Positions 28,092-36,500 of a DNA stretch of 64,000 nt are shown here, in pieces (position 1 is the first letter of the stretch; each line of letters begins with the position of its first letter). Both the position numbers and the translations under genes were made by a program. The notes below the pieces were generated by a model that saw only the letters and a program-made list of their open reading frames with translations, was not told the origin of the DNA and made no database searches. This DNA is from Oscillibacter valericigenes (GTDB lineage Bacteria; Bacillota; Clostridia; Oscillospirales; Oscillospiraceae), in the NCBI RefSeq assembly GCF_021531315.1, contig NZ_JAFBIQ010000001.1, positions 62,001-126,000 of the forward strand, in the 5' to 3' direction.

Positions 28092-29573
28092 ATGACCACA
28101 AATACCGGCATCTATCAGGATATCGCCACGCGCACGGCGGGTGACATCTATATCGGCGTTGTCGGCCCAGTGCGCGCCGGCAAATCGACCTTCATCAAGC
28201 GCTTTATGGAAACGCAGATCATTCCAAATATTGACAATGTCTACCGCCGCGAGCGCGCAAAGGATGAGCTGCCGCAGAGCGGCAGCGGCCGCACGGTGAT
28301 GACCTCCGAGCCGAAATTTGTGCCCGAAGAGGCCGTAGACATTGCGCTCGACGAGGGCGCAAGCTGCTCGGTGCGGCTCATCGACTGCGTGGGCTATATG
28401 GTTCCAAGTGCGGTGGGACAGTTAGACGGCGACAGCCCCCGCATGGTCACAACGCCGTGGGCGGATCATCCCGTGACGATGGCGGAGGCCGCGGAGCTGG
28501 GCACCACGCGCGTGATCCGCGAGCACTCGACCATCGGCATTGTCATCACGACAGACGGCAGCATCACCGATATTCCGCGCGAGGACTACCTCGAAGCCGA
28601 GGGGCGCGTCATCCGTGAGCTGCAGGAGATCGGCAAGCCTTTTCTCGTGCTGCTCAACGCCGTTGACCCGAAATCAAGCAGAGTTCAGGCGATGGCAAGT
28701 GATATTGCTTCACACTATGGCGTGTGCTGCCTGCCCATCAACTGCCTTGAGTTGGACGACGCGGCAGTGGGGGAGATCCTCAAGGCCATTCTCTATGAGT
28801 TCCCGCTGACCGAGCTGGAGCTGCATATCCCCGCGTGGGTCTCGGCGCTGCCTGCCAACCACGCCATCAAGCTCGGGCTTTATCGCAGCATCCGCGAGGG
28901 CGCGAAGGGCCTGCACCGCATCCGCGAGGTCTCACCCGCCGTGGACACCATGTGCGCCTACGAGGGCATCAGCGGCGCGAAGGTCAACGCCATCTCGCTT
29001 GGCAGCGGTGTGGCGAGCGCCGAATTGCAGCTCCCGCGGGCGCTGTTCTATCAGACGCTCAGCGAGCAGTCCGGCTTTGATGTGGCGGACGACGGCGATC
29101 TCATGCGTCTGCTCACGGAGCTTTCCGCCGTCAAGGCGGACTACGACAAGGTCTCCGCCGCCATTCGGGACGCCCGCGAAACAGGCTACGGCGTGGTCGT
29201 GCCGACGGTCGATGAGCTTCTTTTGGAGGAGCCGGAGATCATGAAGCAGGGGGGACGCTACGGCGTTCGGCTCAAGGCGAGCGCGCCGAGCCTGCACATC
29301 ATCCGTGCGAACATCGAAACGACCGTTTCGCCCATCGTCGGCAACGAAAAGCAGAGCGAGGACATGGTGAATTATCTCCTGCAGGAGTTCGAGGGCGACA
29401 CGGCGAAGATCTGGCAGTCGAACATCTTCGGGCGCAGCTTTCACGAGATCGTCAGCGAGGACCTGCAAGCCAAGCTCAAGCGGATGCCGGATGATGCCCG
29501 GCAAAAGCTCCGCCAGACGCTCGAGCGCATCATCAACGAGGGCAGCGGCGGCTTGATCTGCATTATCCTGTGA
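28092..29573 (+). CDS. spoIVA: Stage IV sporulation protein A (coat morphogenetic ATPase)
   Basis: SpoIVA polymerises with ATP hydrolysis around the forespore to form the coat basement layer. The 493-aa protein shows the TRAFAC-type P-loop IYIGVVGPVRAGKSTFIKRF, the switch-like TVMTSEPKFVPEEAV, IDCVGYMVPSAVGQ and STIGIVITTDGSI, the long middle domain, and a C-terminus ending GGLICIIL close to the normal Bacillus end. Length and start match the family. Together with spoVM and sipL it makes a three-gene basement-layer cluster. Confidence 0.97.
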   Translation: MTTNTGIYQDIATRTAGDIYIGVVGPVRAGKSTFIKRFMETQIIPNIDNVYRRERAKDELPQSGSGRTVMTSEPKFVPEEAVDIALDEGASCSVRLIDCVGYMVPSAVGQLDGDSPRMVTTPWADHPVTMAEAAELGTTRVIREHSTIGIVITTDGSITDIPREDYLEAEGRVIRELQEIGKPFLVLLNAVDPKSSRVQAMASDIASHYGVCCLPINCLELDDAAVGEILKAILYEFPLTELELHIPAWVSALPANHAIKLGLYRSIREGAKGLHRIREVSPAVDTMCAYEGISGAKVNAISLGSGVASAELQLPRALFYQTLSEQSGFDVADDGDLMRLLTELSAVKADYDKVSAAIRDARETGYGVVVPTVDELLLEEPEIMKQGGRYGVRLKASAPSLHIIRANIETTVSPIVGNEKQSEDMVNYLLQEFEGDTAKIWQSNIFGRSFHEIVSEDLQAKLKRMPDDARQKLRQTLERIINEGSGGLICIIL

Positions 29574-29582
29574 AAACCACAG

Positions 29583-29605
29583 AGAGAGGGGAAATTCCCC
29601 TCTCT
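29583..29605 (+). terminator. Terminator after spoIVA
   Basis: AGAGAGGGGAA pairs with TTCCCCTCTCT around a single base, followed by TTC; a compact strong hairpin. Confidence 0.75.
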
Positions 29606-29644
29606 TTCTCACAGTCTGTAACCGGAATGTTACCGCTTTGTAAC

Positions 29645-29673
29645 TTGCTTTTTCCTCCGCCGACTGCTATGCT
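29645..29673 (+). promoter_or_regulatory. Promoter of the secreted hypothetical gene
   Basis: TTGCTT (29645-29650), 17 bases, TATGCT (29668-29673), followed by CGGAGGAG before the ATG at 29705. Confidence 0.55.
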
Positions 29674-29704
29674 GTTTACATAACAATAACCGGAGGAGTT
29701 TGTC

Positions 29705-30904
29705 ATGAGTCGAAAGCTCGCCCTGCCCGTATTCTTGCTCGCTGCCGTATTGTGTGCCGTATGGTCCTTTATCGAAGCGGAGCAGCTGACTCCGGCATCG
29801 CTGCGGGAGCAGCTCATCGGCGCGCTGGATTCGGTTGACGCCGTTTCCTTTCAACCTGACCGCCTTGACAGTAATCACGCCGAAGGCCCTGTCACCGACG
29901 CGAAATACGTGGAGGAGATATGTGCCCTGCTCCGCCAGCTCGAGCCGGCGGACGACGTCGCGTGGCCTGCCGGGGAGGAACAGTATCTTTTTTCCAAGGC
30001 CTCCTTTGTGCTGCTTTCCGGCCATGGCAGCGAGGACATGACGACGGTGGACGGCACGGCTGAAACGCCGCGCTGCTATATCCTGAACGACCGCGACCGT
30101 GACCGCACCCTGCTTTTTGTGCATAACGGAAGCCGAAGCTATGAAAATAAGGATTTCCGGCTCATCGGCGCGCTGCCGTTCACCGGTCTTGACTATACCA
30201 TTGCGATGGATCAGAAATTGCAGAGCCGCACCGGCTCCGAGCTCCTTACGCTGACCGAGGAGGTCGGCGATCAGACCGTCACGCTGAGAGTCTACGATCT
30301 GGATGAGGCGGGCTATGCGCGCTATGCGCTCTTCCATGAGGACGGTACGGAGATCGACATACCGTTCGGTGTGAATCGCCGCACTTTGATCGGGGAGGAC
30401 GAGGCCGCCGAAAAAGTCTCCCTGACCGCACGGGACGATGTGCTCGGCTTTCCGGGCTTCGAGCTTGAAACGATCCAAGGCGGGCGTATGACGGTTCGTT
30501 ACTTCTATGCGCTGACGGAGCAGGGCTTCGTCTATGCAGGTGAAGCCTTTGGTCTTGGCTTTGATGATACAGAGTGGGGCGACGGCGTGTGGCCGCTCGA
30601 CCTTACGGGCGATGGGCGCAGCGAGCTGGTCACGCGCAGCACCTTTGGCACCGGCGTACCGTATGTTTTTGTCTACCGCTGGAACGCCGCGGAGGGAATC
30701 TCGCAGCACAGCGGCATTGTCTGGGAGAAAGCGGATGCACAGCTTGCGAAGCTGAGCGCGCCGCTCGGATCGGTCGCGCGGGCGGAGACCTATCACGCGG
30801 AGGACAATACCGTCACGCTGACGCTCTACACGGAAAATGGCACAAAGGAAACGACGCTGCCGCTCACCACAGACATTCTCGGCGAGTGGTTCACAGACGT
30901 CTGA
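29705..30904 (+). CDS. Exported protein of unknown function
   Basis: The 399-aa protein starts with a signal-type segment (MSRKLALPVFLLAAVLCAVW) and then has no further membrane helix, so it is probably secreted or anchored by its N-terminus. The body is acidic and rich in beta-type sequence. Near residues 295-335 LDLTGDGRSELVTRSTFGTG and YVFVYRWN look like one FG-GAP/VCBS-like repeat, which suggests part of a propeller. No catalytic motif is recognised. It has its own promoter and a strong terminator, so it is a single-gene unit. Confidence 0.72.
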   Translation: MSRKLALPVFLLAAVLCAVWSFIEAEQLTPASLREQLIGALDSVDAVSFQPDRLDSNHAEGPVTDAKYVEEICALLRQLEPADDVAWPAGEEQYLFSKASFVLLSGHGSEDMTTVDGTAETPRCYILNDRDRDRTLLFVHNGSRSYENKDFRLIGALPFTGLDYTIAMDQKLQSRTGSELLTLTEEVGDQTVTLRVYDLDEAGYARYALFHEDGTEIDIPFGVNRRTLIGEDEAAEKVSLTARDDVLGFPGFELETIQGGRMTVRYFYALTEQGFVYAGEAFGLGFDDTEWGDGVWPLDLTGDGRSELVTRSTFGTGVPYVFVYRWNAAEGISQHSGIVWEKADAQLAKLSAPLGSVARAETYHAEDNTVTLTLYTENGTKETTLPLTTDILGEWFTDV

Positions 30905-30915
30905 TTGGAAGATAC

Positions 30916-30953
30916 AAAAAAGGAACCGATCCGCAGGATCGGTTCCTTTTTTG
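30916..30953. terminator. Bidirectional terminator
   Basis: AAAAAAGGAACCGATCC pairs with GGATCGGTTCCTTTTTT around GCA. It ends the exported-protein gene on the plus strand and the glycolytic operon on the minus strand. Confidence 0.88.
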
Positions 30954-30958
30954 CTGAT

Positions 30959-32197
30959 TTACTTCGCCAGCACCTTTTTGAGCTTTGCAAAGCGGGGGAG
31001 AGAATCCTCCTTCGGCAGCTTCGGCTCGCCCTGAATGAGCGGTAGGGCATAGTCGATGAAATCATGCGTGACAAAGTTGCCCTCGGCGTTGATCCACTCC
31101 TGCGGCACCTTCTTCTCGGCGTTCGCCACCTCGGTGAGCGGCAGGAGCTTGGTCTTGCAGGCATAGCGGCCGTTGACCGTGCCGCGCTCAAAGGCGACCA
31201 TCTTGTCAGTGATGCCCGCGGCGGCATTCTCCACCGCCGCGCGGCCCGCCATGACGGCCTCCTCAATATCGGTCTCGCTCGCAAGATGCGCACCGCAGCG
31301 CTGGAGCAGGGAAAGCTCGATGCCGCGCACCTTCGCGCCGGTCTTTTGCTTCACCACATCGGCAAGACGGGCGGCGAGGCCGCCGAGCTGCGCGTGGCCG
31401 AAGCCGTCGGTCGCGCTGGTCTTGGCCTCGGAAACAAAGCTGCCGTCGGCATAGTGGATGCCCTCGGACACGGCGACCATGCAGTTGCCTTTTTCCTTGT
31501 AAACACGCTCAACATCGGCGAGGAATTTGTCCATGTCGAAGTCGCGCTCGGGGAGGTAAATGAGGTCGGGGCCCGCGCCGTATTCGGTGGCGAGCGCGGC
31601 GGCGGCGGTCAGCCAACCGGCATGACGCCCCATGATTTCAATGATGCAGATCATACCGGTGTCGTACACGCGCGCGTCCTGATAGACCTCCATGCAGCTC
31701 GTTGCGATGTACTTCGCGGCGCTGGCATAGCCGGGGCAGTGGTCGGTGCCGAAAAGGTCGTTGTCGATGGTCTTGGGTACGCCCATCACGCGGCACTCGT
31801 AGCCGACGCGCTGCATATACTTGCTGATCTTGTTGCAGGTATCCATCGAGTCGTTGCCGCCGTTGTAGAAGAAATAGCGGACGTCATGCTTCTTAAAGAC
31901 CTCAAGGATGCGCTTATAATCGGTGTCGTCCATGTCGGGATCGGCGATCTTGTAGCGGCAGGAGCCGAGTGCGGAGGAGGGGGTGTACTTCAAAAGCTCC
32001 AGCTCGCGGGCGTCCTCCTTGCTCATGTCGAAAAGACGGTCGGCGAGCACGCCCTTGATGCCGTGCTCCGCGCCGTAAACGGCGGTGATGCAGTCGGCGT
32101 CGAGCGCCGTGCGGATCACGCCGTAGGCGCTGGCGTTGATGACGGAGGTCGGGCCGCCGGACTGGCCGATGATGCAGGCGCCTTTCAATTCACTCAT
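30959..32197 (-). CDS. Diphosphate-dependent 6-phosphofructokinase
   Basis: The 412-aa enzyme phosphorylates fructose 6-phosphate. Key stretches are CIIGQSGGPTSVINASAYGV, FFYNGGNDSMDT, VMGVPKTIDNDLFGTDHCPG and IEIMGRHAGWLTAAAALA. The GGND sequence, with Asp where ATP enzymes have Gly (GGDG), and the PKTIDND motif point to the pyrophosphate-using type, which works reversibly. It is 20 bases downstream of the aldolase gene and shares its promoter, so the two steps fructose 6-phosphate to triose phosphates are coupled. Confidence 0.88.
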   Translation of the reverse strand: MSELKGACIIGQSGGPTSVINASAYGVIRTALDADCITAVYGAEHGIKGVLADRLFDMSKEDARELELLKYTPSSALGSCRYKIADPDMDDTDYKRILEVFKKHDVRYFFYNGGNDSMDTCNKISKYMQRVGYECRVMGVPKTIDNDLFGTDHCPGYASAAKYIATSCMEVYQDARVYDTGMICIIEIMGRHAGWLTAAAALATEYGAGPDLIYLPERDFDMDKFLADVERVYKEKGNCMVAVSEGIHYADGSFVSEAKTSATDGFGHAQLGGLAARLADVVKQKTGAKVRGIELSLLQRCGAHLASETDIEEAVMAGRAAVENAAAGITDKMVAFERGTVNGRYACKTKLLPLTEVANAEKKVPQEWINAEGNFVTHDFIDYALPLIQGEPKLPKEDSLPRFAKLKKVLAK

Positions 32198-32217
32198 ATC
32201 GTTTCTCCTTTGCCGCT

Positions 32218-33186
32218 TTACGCCTTGCCGGCGCAGCCCAGAACATCCACCAGCTTGTGACGGACCAGTTCCTTGATGTTGGCGCGGGCGGGCTTGAGGT
32301 ACTCGCGGGGATCAAACTTATCGGGGTGTTCATCGAGGAAGGCGCGGATGGTGCCGGTCATGGCAAGGCGCAGGTCGGAGTCGATGTTGATCTTGCAGAC
32401 CGAGAGCTTCGCGGCCTCGCGCAGCTGCTCCTCAGGCACGCCGATGGCGTTGGGCATCTTGCCGCCGTGCTCGTTGATCATCTTCACATACTCCTGAGGC
32501 ACGGAGGAAGAACCGTGGAGCACGATGGGGAAACCGGGCAGACGCTTGGAGACCTCTTCCAGAACGTCGAAACGCAGGGGAGGGGGAACCAGGATGCCCT
32601 TTTCATTGCGGGTGCACTGCTCGGGCTTGAACTTATAAGCGCCGTGAGAGGTACCGATGGCGATGGCGAGAGAGTCGCAGCCGGTCTTGGAAACGAACTC
32701 CTCGACCTCCTCGGGGCGGGTGTAGGACGCCTCGTGCGCGGCGACCTTCACATCGTCCTCGATGCCGGCCAGAGTGCCCAGCTCGGCCTCGACCACAACG
32801 CCGTGATCGTGGGCATACTCCACGACCTTCTTGGTGATCTCGATGTTCTCGGCAAAGGACTTGGAAGAAGCGTCGATCATGACGGAGGTGAAGCCTCCGT
32901 CAATGCAGCTCTTGCAGGTCTCAAAGTCCGGGCCGTGGTCGAGATGCAGCACGATGGGGATATCGGGGCAGCACGCCACAGCGGCCTCAACCAGCTTCAC
33001 CAGATAGGTGTGGTTGGCATAGGCGCGGGCGCCCTTGGAAACCTGCAGGATCACGGGAGCGTGCTCCTCCTGACAAGCCTCGGTAATGCCCTGCACGATC
33101 TCCATATTGTTGACGTTGAACGCGCCGATGGCATAGCCGCCGTCATAGGCCTTTTGGAACATTTCCTTTGAGGTAACGAGTGGCAT
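32218..33186 (-). CDS. fba: Class II fructose-1,6-bisphosphate aldolase
   Basis: The 322-aa zinc aldolase cleaves fructose 1,6-bisphosphate. Metal and substrate sites are seen as IVLHLDHGPDFETCKSCIDG, VVEAELGTLAGIEDDV, and AIAIGTSHGAYKF, with PIVLHGSSSVP near residue 230. AAAGGAGACGATAGT precedes the ATG. It is the first gene of the fba-pfk unit. Confidence 0.95.
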   Translation of the reverse strand: MPLVTSKEMFQKAYDGGYAIGAFNVNNMEIVQGITEACQEEHAPVILQVSKGARAYANHTYLVKLVEAAVACCPDIPIVLHLDHGPDFETCKSCIDGGFTSVMIDASSKSFAENIEITKKVVEYAHDHGVVVEAELGTLAGIEDDVKVAAHEASYTRPEEVEEFVSKTGCDSLAIAIGTSHGAYKFKPEQCTRNEKGILVPPPLRFDVLEEVSKRLPGFPIVLHGSSSVPQEYVKMINEHGGKMPNAIGVPEEQLREAAKLSVCKINIDSDLRLAMTGTIRAFLDEHPDKFDPREYLKPARANIKELVRHKLVDVLGCAGKA

Positions 33187-33244
33187 ACTATCGTCTCCTT
33201 TTACAAAGTTATTTCAAATGATTGGTACATTTGGTATTATTCGA

Positions 33245-33272
33245 ATTGTAGCACAGAAAAAAGAAATTACAA
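33245..33272 (-). promoter_or_regulatory. Promoter of the fba-pfk operon
   Basis: On the minus strand TTGTAA (33267-33272), 16 bases, TACAAT (33245-33250). Confidence 0.65.
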
Positions 33273-33300
33273 GGGGGCCATTAAAAAATTTTTTTCAAAA

Positions 33301-33333
33301 GAAGAGAGACAAAGGAACGCTTTGCCTCTCTTC
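33301..33333 (-). terminator. Terminator of the transketolase operon
   Basis: On the minus strand GAAGAGAGGCAAAG pairs with CTTTGTCTCTCTTC (one mismatch), followed by a T-rich stretch. Confidence 0.8.
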
Positions 33334-33341
33334 CTTTTCGG

Positions 33342-34274
33342 TTAGATATTCGCCTTGACGGTCGCGGCGATCTGATCGGCAGTAAGGCCGTACTCGCGCA
33401 GCACGTCCGCAGCCTTGCCGGACTGGCCGAACTGGTCATTCACGCCGATCTTATGGAATTTGCAGTTCACCTTGCCCATGAGGACATCGGCCACGGCGTC
33501 GCCAAGACCGCCGATGACGCTGTGTTCCTCAACGGTGATGACCTTGCCGCATTTCTCCGCCCATTCGGTCACGCAGGCCGCGTCAATGGGCTTGATGGTA
33601 TGAACATTGATGACCGCAGCGTCGATGCCGTCCTTGGCGAGCTCCTCCGCTGCCATGAGAGACTCGTTGACCATGAGGCCGGTGGCAAAGAGCGCAACAT
33701 CCTTGCCCTCGCGCAGCACATTCGCCTTGCCGATCTCAAAGGGCTTGACCATGTCGCCCTCAAAAACGGGCGTAGCCAAGCGCGCAAGGCGCATATAGAC
33801 CGGACCGTTGAAGTCAGCGAGGGCCATGGTTGCGGCCTTGGCCTCGTTGGCGTCGGCAGGGCAGATGACCGTCATGCCCGGAATGACGCGCATGAGCGCA
33901 AGATCCTCGATGCACTGGTGGCTGCCGCCGTCCTCGCCGACGGAAACGCCCGCGTGGGTGGCACAGATCTTGACATTGAAGTGCGGATAGGCGACCGTGT
34001 TGCGGATCTGCTCGTAGGCGCGGCCGGCGGCGAACATCGCAAAGGTGGAGCAGAAGGGAACAAGCCCCATCGTGCTCATGCCTGCGGCGGCGTCGACCAT
34101 ATTGGCCTCTGCAATGCCGAAGTTGTAGAATTTTTCGGGGTGCGCCTTGGCGACCTTGCAGGTCTGCGTCGCATTGGCGAGGTCGGCGTCGAGCACGACG
34201 ACCTTATCGTTCTTTTCCACCAGCTCGATCAGCGCTTCGCCGTAAGCTTGACGGGTCGCAATTTTATCAGCCAT
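33342..34274 (-). CDS. Transketolase, C-terminal subunit
   Basis: The 310-aa protein matches the pyrimidine-binding and C-terminal domains of transketolase: VVLDADLANATQTCKVAK, FYNFGIAEANMVDAAAGMST, THAGVSVGEDGGSHQCIEDL and VEEHSVIGGLGDAVADVL. In many Clostridia transketolase is split in two genes; the ThDP site forms between the subunits. The gap to the upstream N-terminal subunit gene is four bases. Confidence 0.94.
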   Translation of the reverse strand: MADKIATRQAYGEALIELVEKNDKVVVLDADLANATQTCKVAKAHPEKFYNFGIAEANMVDAAAGMSTMGLVPFCSTFAMFAAGRAYEQIRNTVAYPHFNVKICATHAGVSVGEDGGSHQCIEDLALMRVIPGMTVICPADANEAKAATMALADFNGPVYMRLARLATPVFEGDMVKPFEIGKANVLREGKDVALFATGLMVNESLMAAEELAKDGIDAAVINVHTIKPIDAACVTEWAEKCGKVITVEEHSVIGGLGDAVADVLMGKVNCKFHKIGVNDQFGQSGKAADVLREYGLTADQIAATVKANI

Positions 34275-34278
34275 GTCA

Positions 34279-35091
34279 TCAGCCCTCCAATTCCTTCAAG
34301 GCCTGCTCGCGCTGCTCGGCGTTGGGCGCCTTGCCGTGCCAGCCGACCTGATTTTCCATGAACGAAACGCCCTTGCCCTTGACCGTATGGGCGAGGATCG
34401 CCTTGGGCTTGCCGGGCATCGTGGGCTTTGAGAGCGCCGCCTCGACTGCGTCAAGGTCATTGCCGTCGGGCAGCTCCACAAGGTCGAAGCCGAAAGCGCG
34501 CAGCTTTGCGCCGAGATCACCGAGGCTCATCACCTGATCGTTCGAGCCGTCGATCTGCAGGCCGTTGTTGTCGATCATCACGGTAAGATTGTCCAGCTTA
34601 TAATGGGCGGCGGCCATATAGGCCTCCCAGATCTGGCCCTCCTGGCTCTCGCCGTCGCCGGCGAGGACATAGACCTTGGTATCCTTGCCGAGATGCTTTG
34701 CACCGAGCGCCATGCCAACGGCGACGGACACGCCCTGACCGAGCGAACCGGTGGAGGCGTCCACGCCCGGGACCTTTTTAGCGTCGGGGTGGCCCTGCAG
34801 GATGGAGTGGAGCTGGCGGAAGTTCACATATTCGTCGCGGGAGATGAAGCCCTTGGCGGCGAGCACCGCGTAGTAGCACGGTGCGGCGTGACCCTTGGAG
34901 AGCACGAAGCGGTCGCGGTCGGGATCGTGCGGGTTCTTGGGATCGACGCGCATATGGTTGAAGAAAACGCTGGTCATCAGCTCAACGGCAGAAAGAGAGC
35001 CGCCGGGATGCCCGCTGCCGGCATTGGCCGTCATCGTGATGATGTCGCGGCGCACCTGACGGCAGACCTTGGAAAGCTCTTGCGTGTTCAT
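34279..35091 (-). CDS. Transketolase, N-terminal subunit
   Basis: The 270-aa protein covers the diphosphate-binding domain: RRDIITMTANAGSGHPGGSL, FVLSKGHAAPCYYAVLAAKG, STGSLGQGVSVAVGMALGAK and the ThDP motif LAGDGESQEGQIWEAYMAAA followed by NN. ATG 35091 is chosen because AAGGAGGTCACTC lies directly ahead; the longer in-frame start lies within the leader. It pairs with the C-terminal subunit to move two-carbon units in the pentose phosphate pathway. Confidence 0.94.
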   Translation of the reverse strand: MNTQELSKVCRQVRRDIITMTANAGSGHPGGSLSAVELMTSVFFNHMRVDPKNPHDPDRDRFVLSKGHAAPCYYAVLAAKGFISRDEYVNFRQLHSILQGHPDAKKVPGVDASTGSLGQGVSVAVGMALGAKHLGKDTKVYVLAGDGESQEGQIWEAYMAAAHYKLDNLTVMIDNNGLQIDGSNDQVMSLGDLGAKLRAFGFDLVELPDGNDLDAVEAALSKPTMPGKPKAILAHTVKGKGVSFMENQVGWHGKAPNAEQREQALKELEG

Positions 35092-35130
35092 GAGTGACCT
35101 CCTTGCACAAATGCATTCGTTCAATTTCTT

Positions 35131-35159
35131 AGTATAGCGAAATATGGATGTAAAGTCAA
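35131..35159 (-). promoter_or_regulatory. Promoter of the transketolase operon
   Basis: On the minus strand TTGACT (35154-35159), 17 bases, TATACT (35131-35136), about 40 bases before the start codon. Confidence 0.8.
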
Positions 35160-35224
35160 TTCATTCCTGCGAGAGACGCTGTACCACTGTTGACAAAGTG
35201 CCGTTTCATTCCGCCATGGCAAAT

Positions 35225-35255
35225 AAAAAGGACGCCCGATGGTGTTATCGGGCGT
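35225..35255 (-). terminator. Terminator after the coiled-coil hypothetical gene
   Basis: ACGCCCGAT pairs with ATCGGGCGT; on the minus strand the hairpin is followed by CCTTTTTATTT. Confidence 0.75.
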
Positions 35256-35294
35256 ACCCTGCATGTGCTGCGCTTGTCGGTAGCGCTGCAGCCT

Positions 35295-35846
35295 TTACTC
35301 GATCTCAACGGCTCCGGCGTCCGCGCTCCTACCGGTGGCAGGTACGGAGATCTCCGCCTCGCCCGCGATCTCGCCGGCGGTTTTTTCTTCGCCTTTTTCA
35401 TCCTCGTCCTCAAAGAGAGAGTCGTACTTCTCGCCGTCGCCCTCTTGCAGCATGGCCGCGGTCTTGGCCGCCATGTAAAGCTCGTGGTTGTATTCCATCA
35501 GCCGTCGCTCGTCCTCTGGAGGGACTTGGCCGCCGGAGGCGATGCGGCGGTAGATCTCCAGCATCTTGCCCATCTCCTTCGCGGCCTTTGACAGAGCGTT
35601 GCCCTGCTGCTTTGCTACCTCGGCGTTGTGGATGGCAGTTTCTCGCTCGATGATGCTCTCCATCACGCTCCGGGCCTCGTTGTATTGCGCGTCCACAGCG
35701 GACAGCTCACGGGAGATCTCCACACGATCCACATTGGGCGCGCCGCCCTGCCCGCAATTCTTCAGCGCTTGCGACAGGGCGCGTCTCCGTGTCCACAGCG
35801 TATCCATCTGCGCGGCATAAGCCTTTTTCGCGTCTTGAATTTTCAT
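35295..35846 (-). CDS. Coiled-coil protein of unknown function
   Basis: The 183-aa protein is mostly helical with heptad-like charge patterns (MKIQDAKKAYAAQMDTLWTR and VEISRELSAVDAQYNEARSV) and a disordered acidic end (about residues 140-183, with EDEDEKGEEKT). There is no signal or membrane segment. GAGGGGGACT lies ahead of the ATG. It is divergent from the amidase-like gene. Family unknown to me. Confidence 0.65.
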   Translation of the reverse strand: MKIQDAKKAYAAQMDTLWTRRRALSQALKNCGQGGAPNVDRVEISRELSAVDAQYNEARSVMESIIERETAIHNAEVAKQQGNALSKAAKEMGKMLEIYRRIASGGQVPPEDERRLMEYNHELYMAAKTAAMLQEGDGEKYDSLFEDEDEKGEEKTAGEIAGEAEISVPATGRSADAGAVEIE

Positions 35847-35991
35847 TGCAGTCCCCCTCTTATCTTGAAGATTTCCCTACTAATAATGTTATCGGCAGGG
35901 AAGGGTTCCTGCATAAGATTAGCTGAGAAAAAACGGTACGCTTATACGCTCGTCGCGCATAGGCTGAGAGCAGAAGAAAGGGGAGAGGTCA

Positions 35992-36498
35992 TTGCTTGCT
36001 TTGCTGCCATACGACCGCGCCGCAGCTGTGCGCTACGCGCACCGCTGGGCCTACGGGCGCGACCCGCGCTACTATGATTACGAGGACCTCGGCGGCGACT
36101 GCACGAATTTCGCGTCCCAGTGCATATACGCCGGTGCAGGTGTGATGAATTATACGCCGACCTTCGGCTGGTACTACATCGACGCCAACAATAAAGCGCC
36201 CGCGTGGACGGGCGTAGAGTATCTTTACAACTTCCTTACGCGGCGAAAACCATCCGTCGGGCCATTTGCGCGGGAGGTCCCATTGGAGCGTCTCCAGCCG
36301 GGGGACATCGTGCAGCTCTCGTTCGACGGAGTCGGCTGGCAGCACTCGCCGGTCGTTGTAGCGGCAAGCAGGCCGCGCAGCTATGCGGATATTCTGGTCG
36401 CCGCGCACAGCGCCGACGCGGACAACCGACCACTGTCCACCTACGAGTTTGCCCGCGCACGCTTTTTGCACCTCGGCGGTGTTTACCGACAGGAGTGA
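35992..36498 (+). CDS. Amidase-like domain protein (Amidase_6 type)
   Basis: The 168-aa protein matches the putative amidase domain found in sporulating Clostridia: YDRAAAVRYAHRWAYGRDPR, the catalytic-cysteine region LGGDCTNFASQCIYAGAGVM, TFGWYYIDANNKAPAW and LQPGDIVQLSFDGVGWQHSP with a histidine, and a later ILVAAHSAD. This is an NlpC/P60-like papain fold, probably cysteine-histidine. The start is TTG 35992 after GGGGAGAGG; no signal peptide is visible, so location is uncertain. It converges with the Xer-type gene, whose stop is two bases away. Confidence 0.78.
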   Translation: MLALLPYDRAAAVRYAHRWAYGRDPRYYDYEDLGGDCTNFASQCIYAGAGVMNYTPTFGWYYIDANNKAPAWTGVEYLYNFLTRRKPSVGPFAREVPLERLQPGDIVQLSFDGVGWQHSPVVVAASRPRSYADILVAAHSADADNRPLSTYEFARARFLHLGGVYRQE

Positions 36499-36500
36499 GC

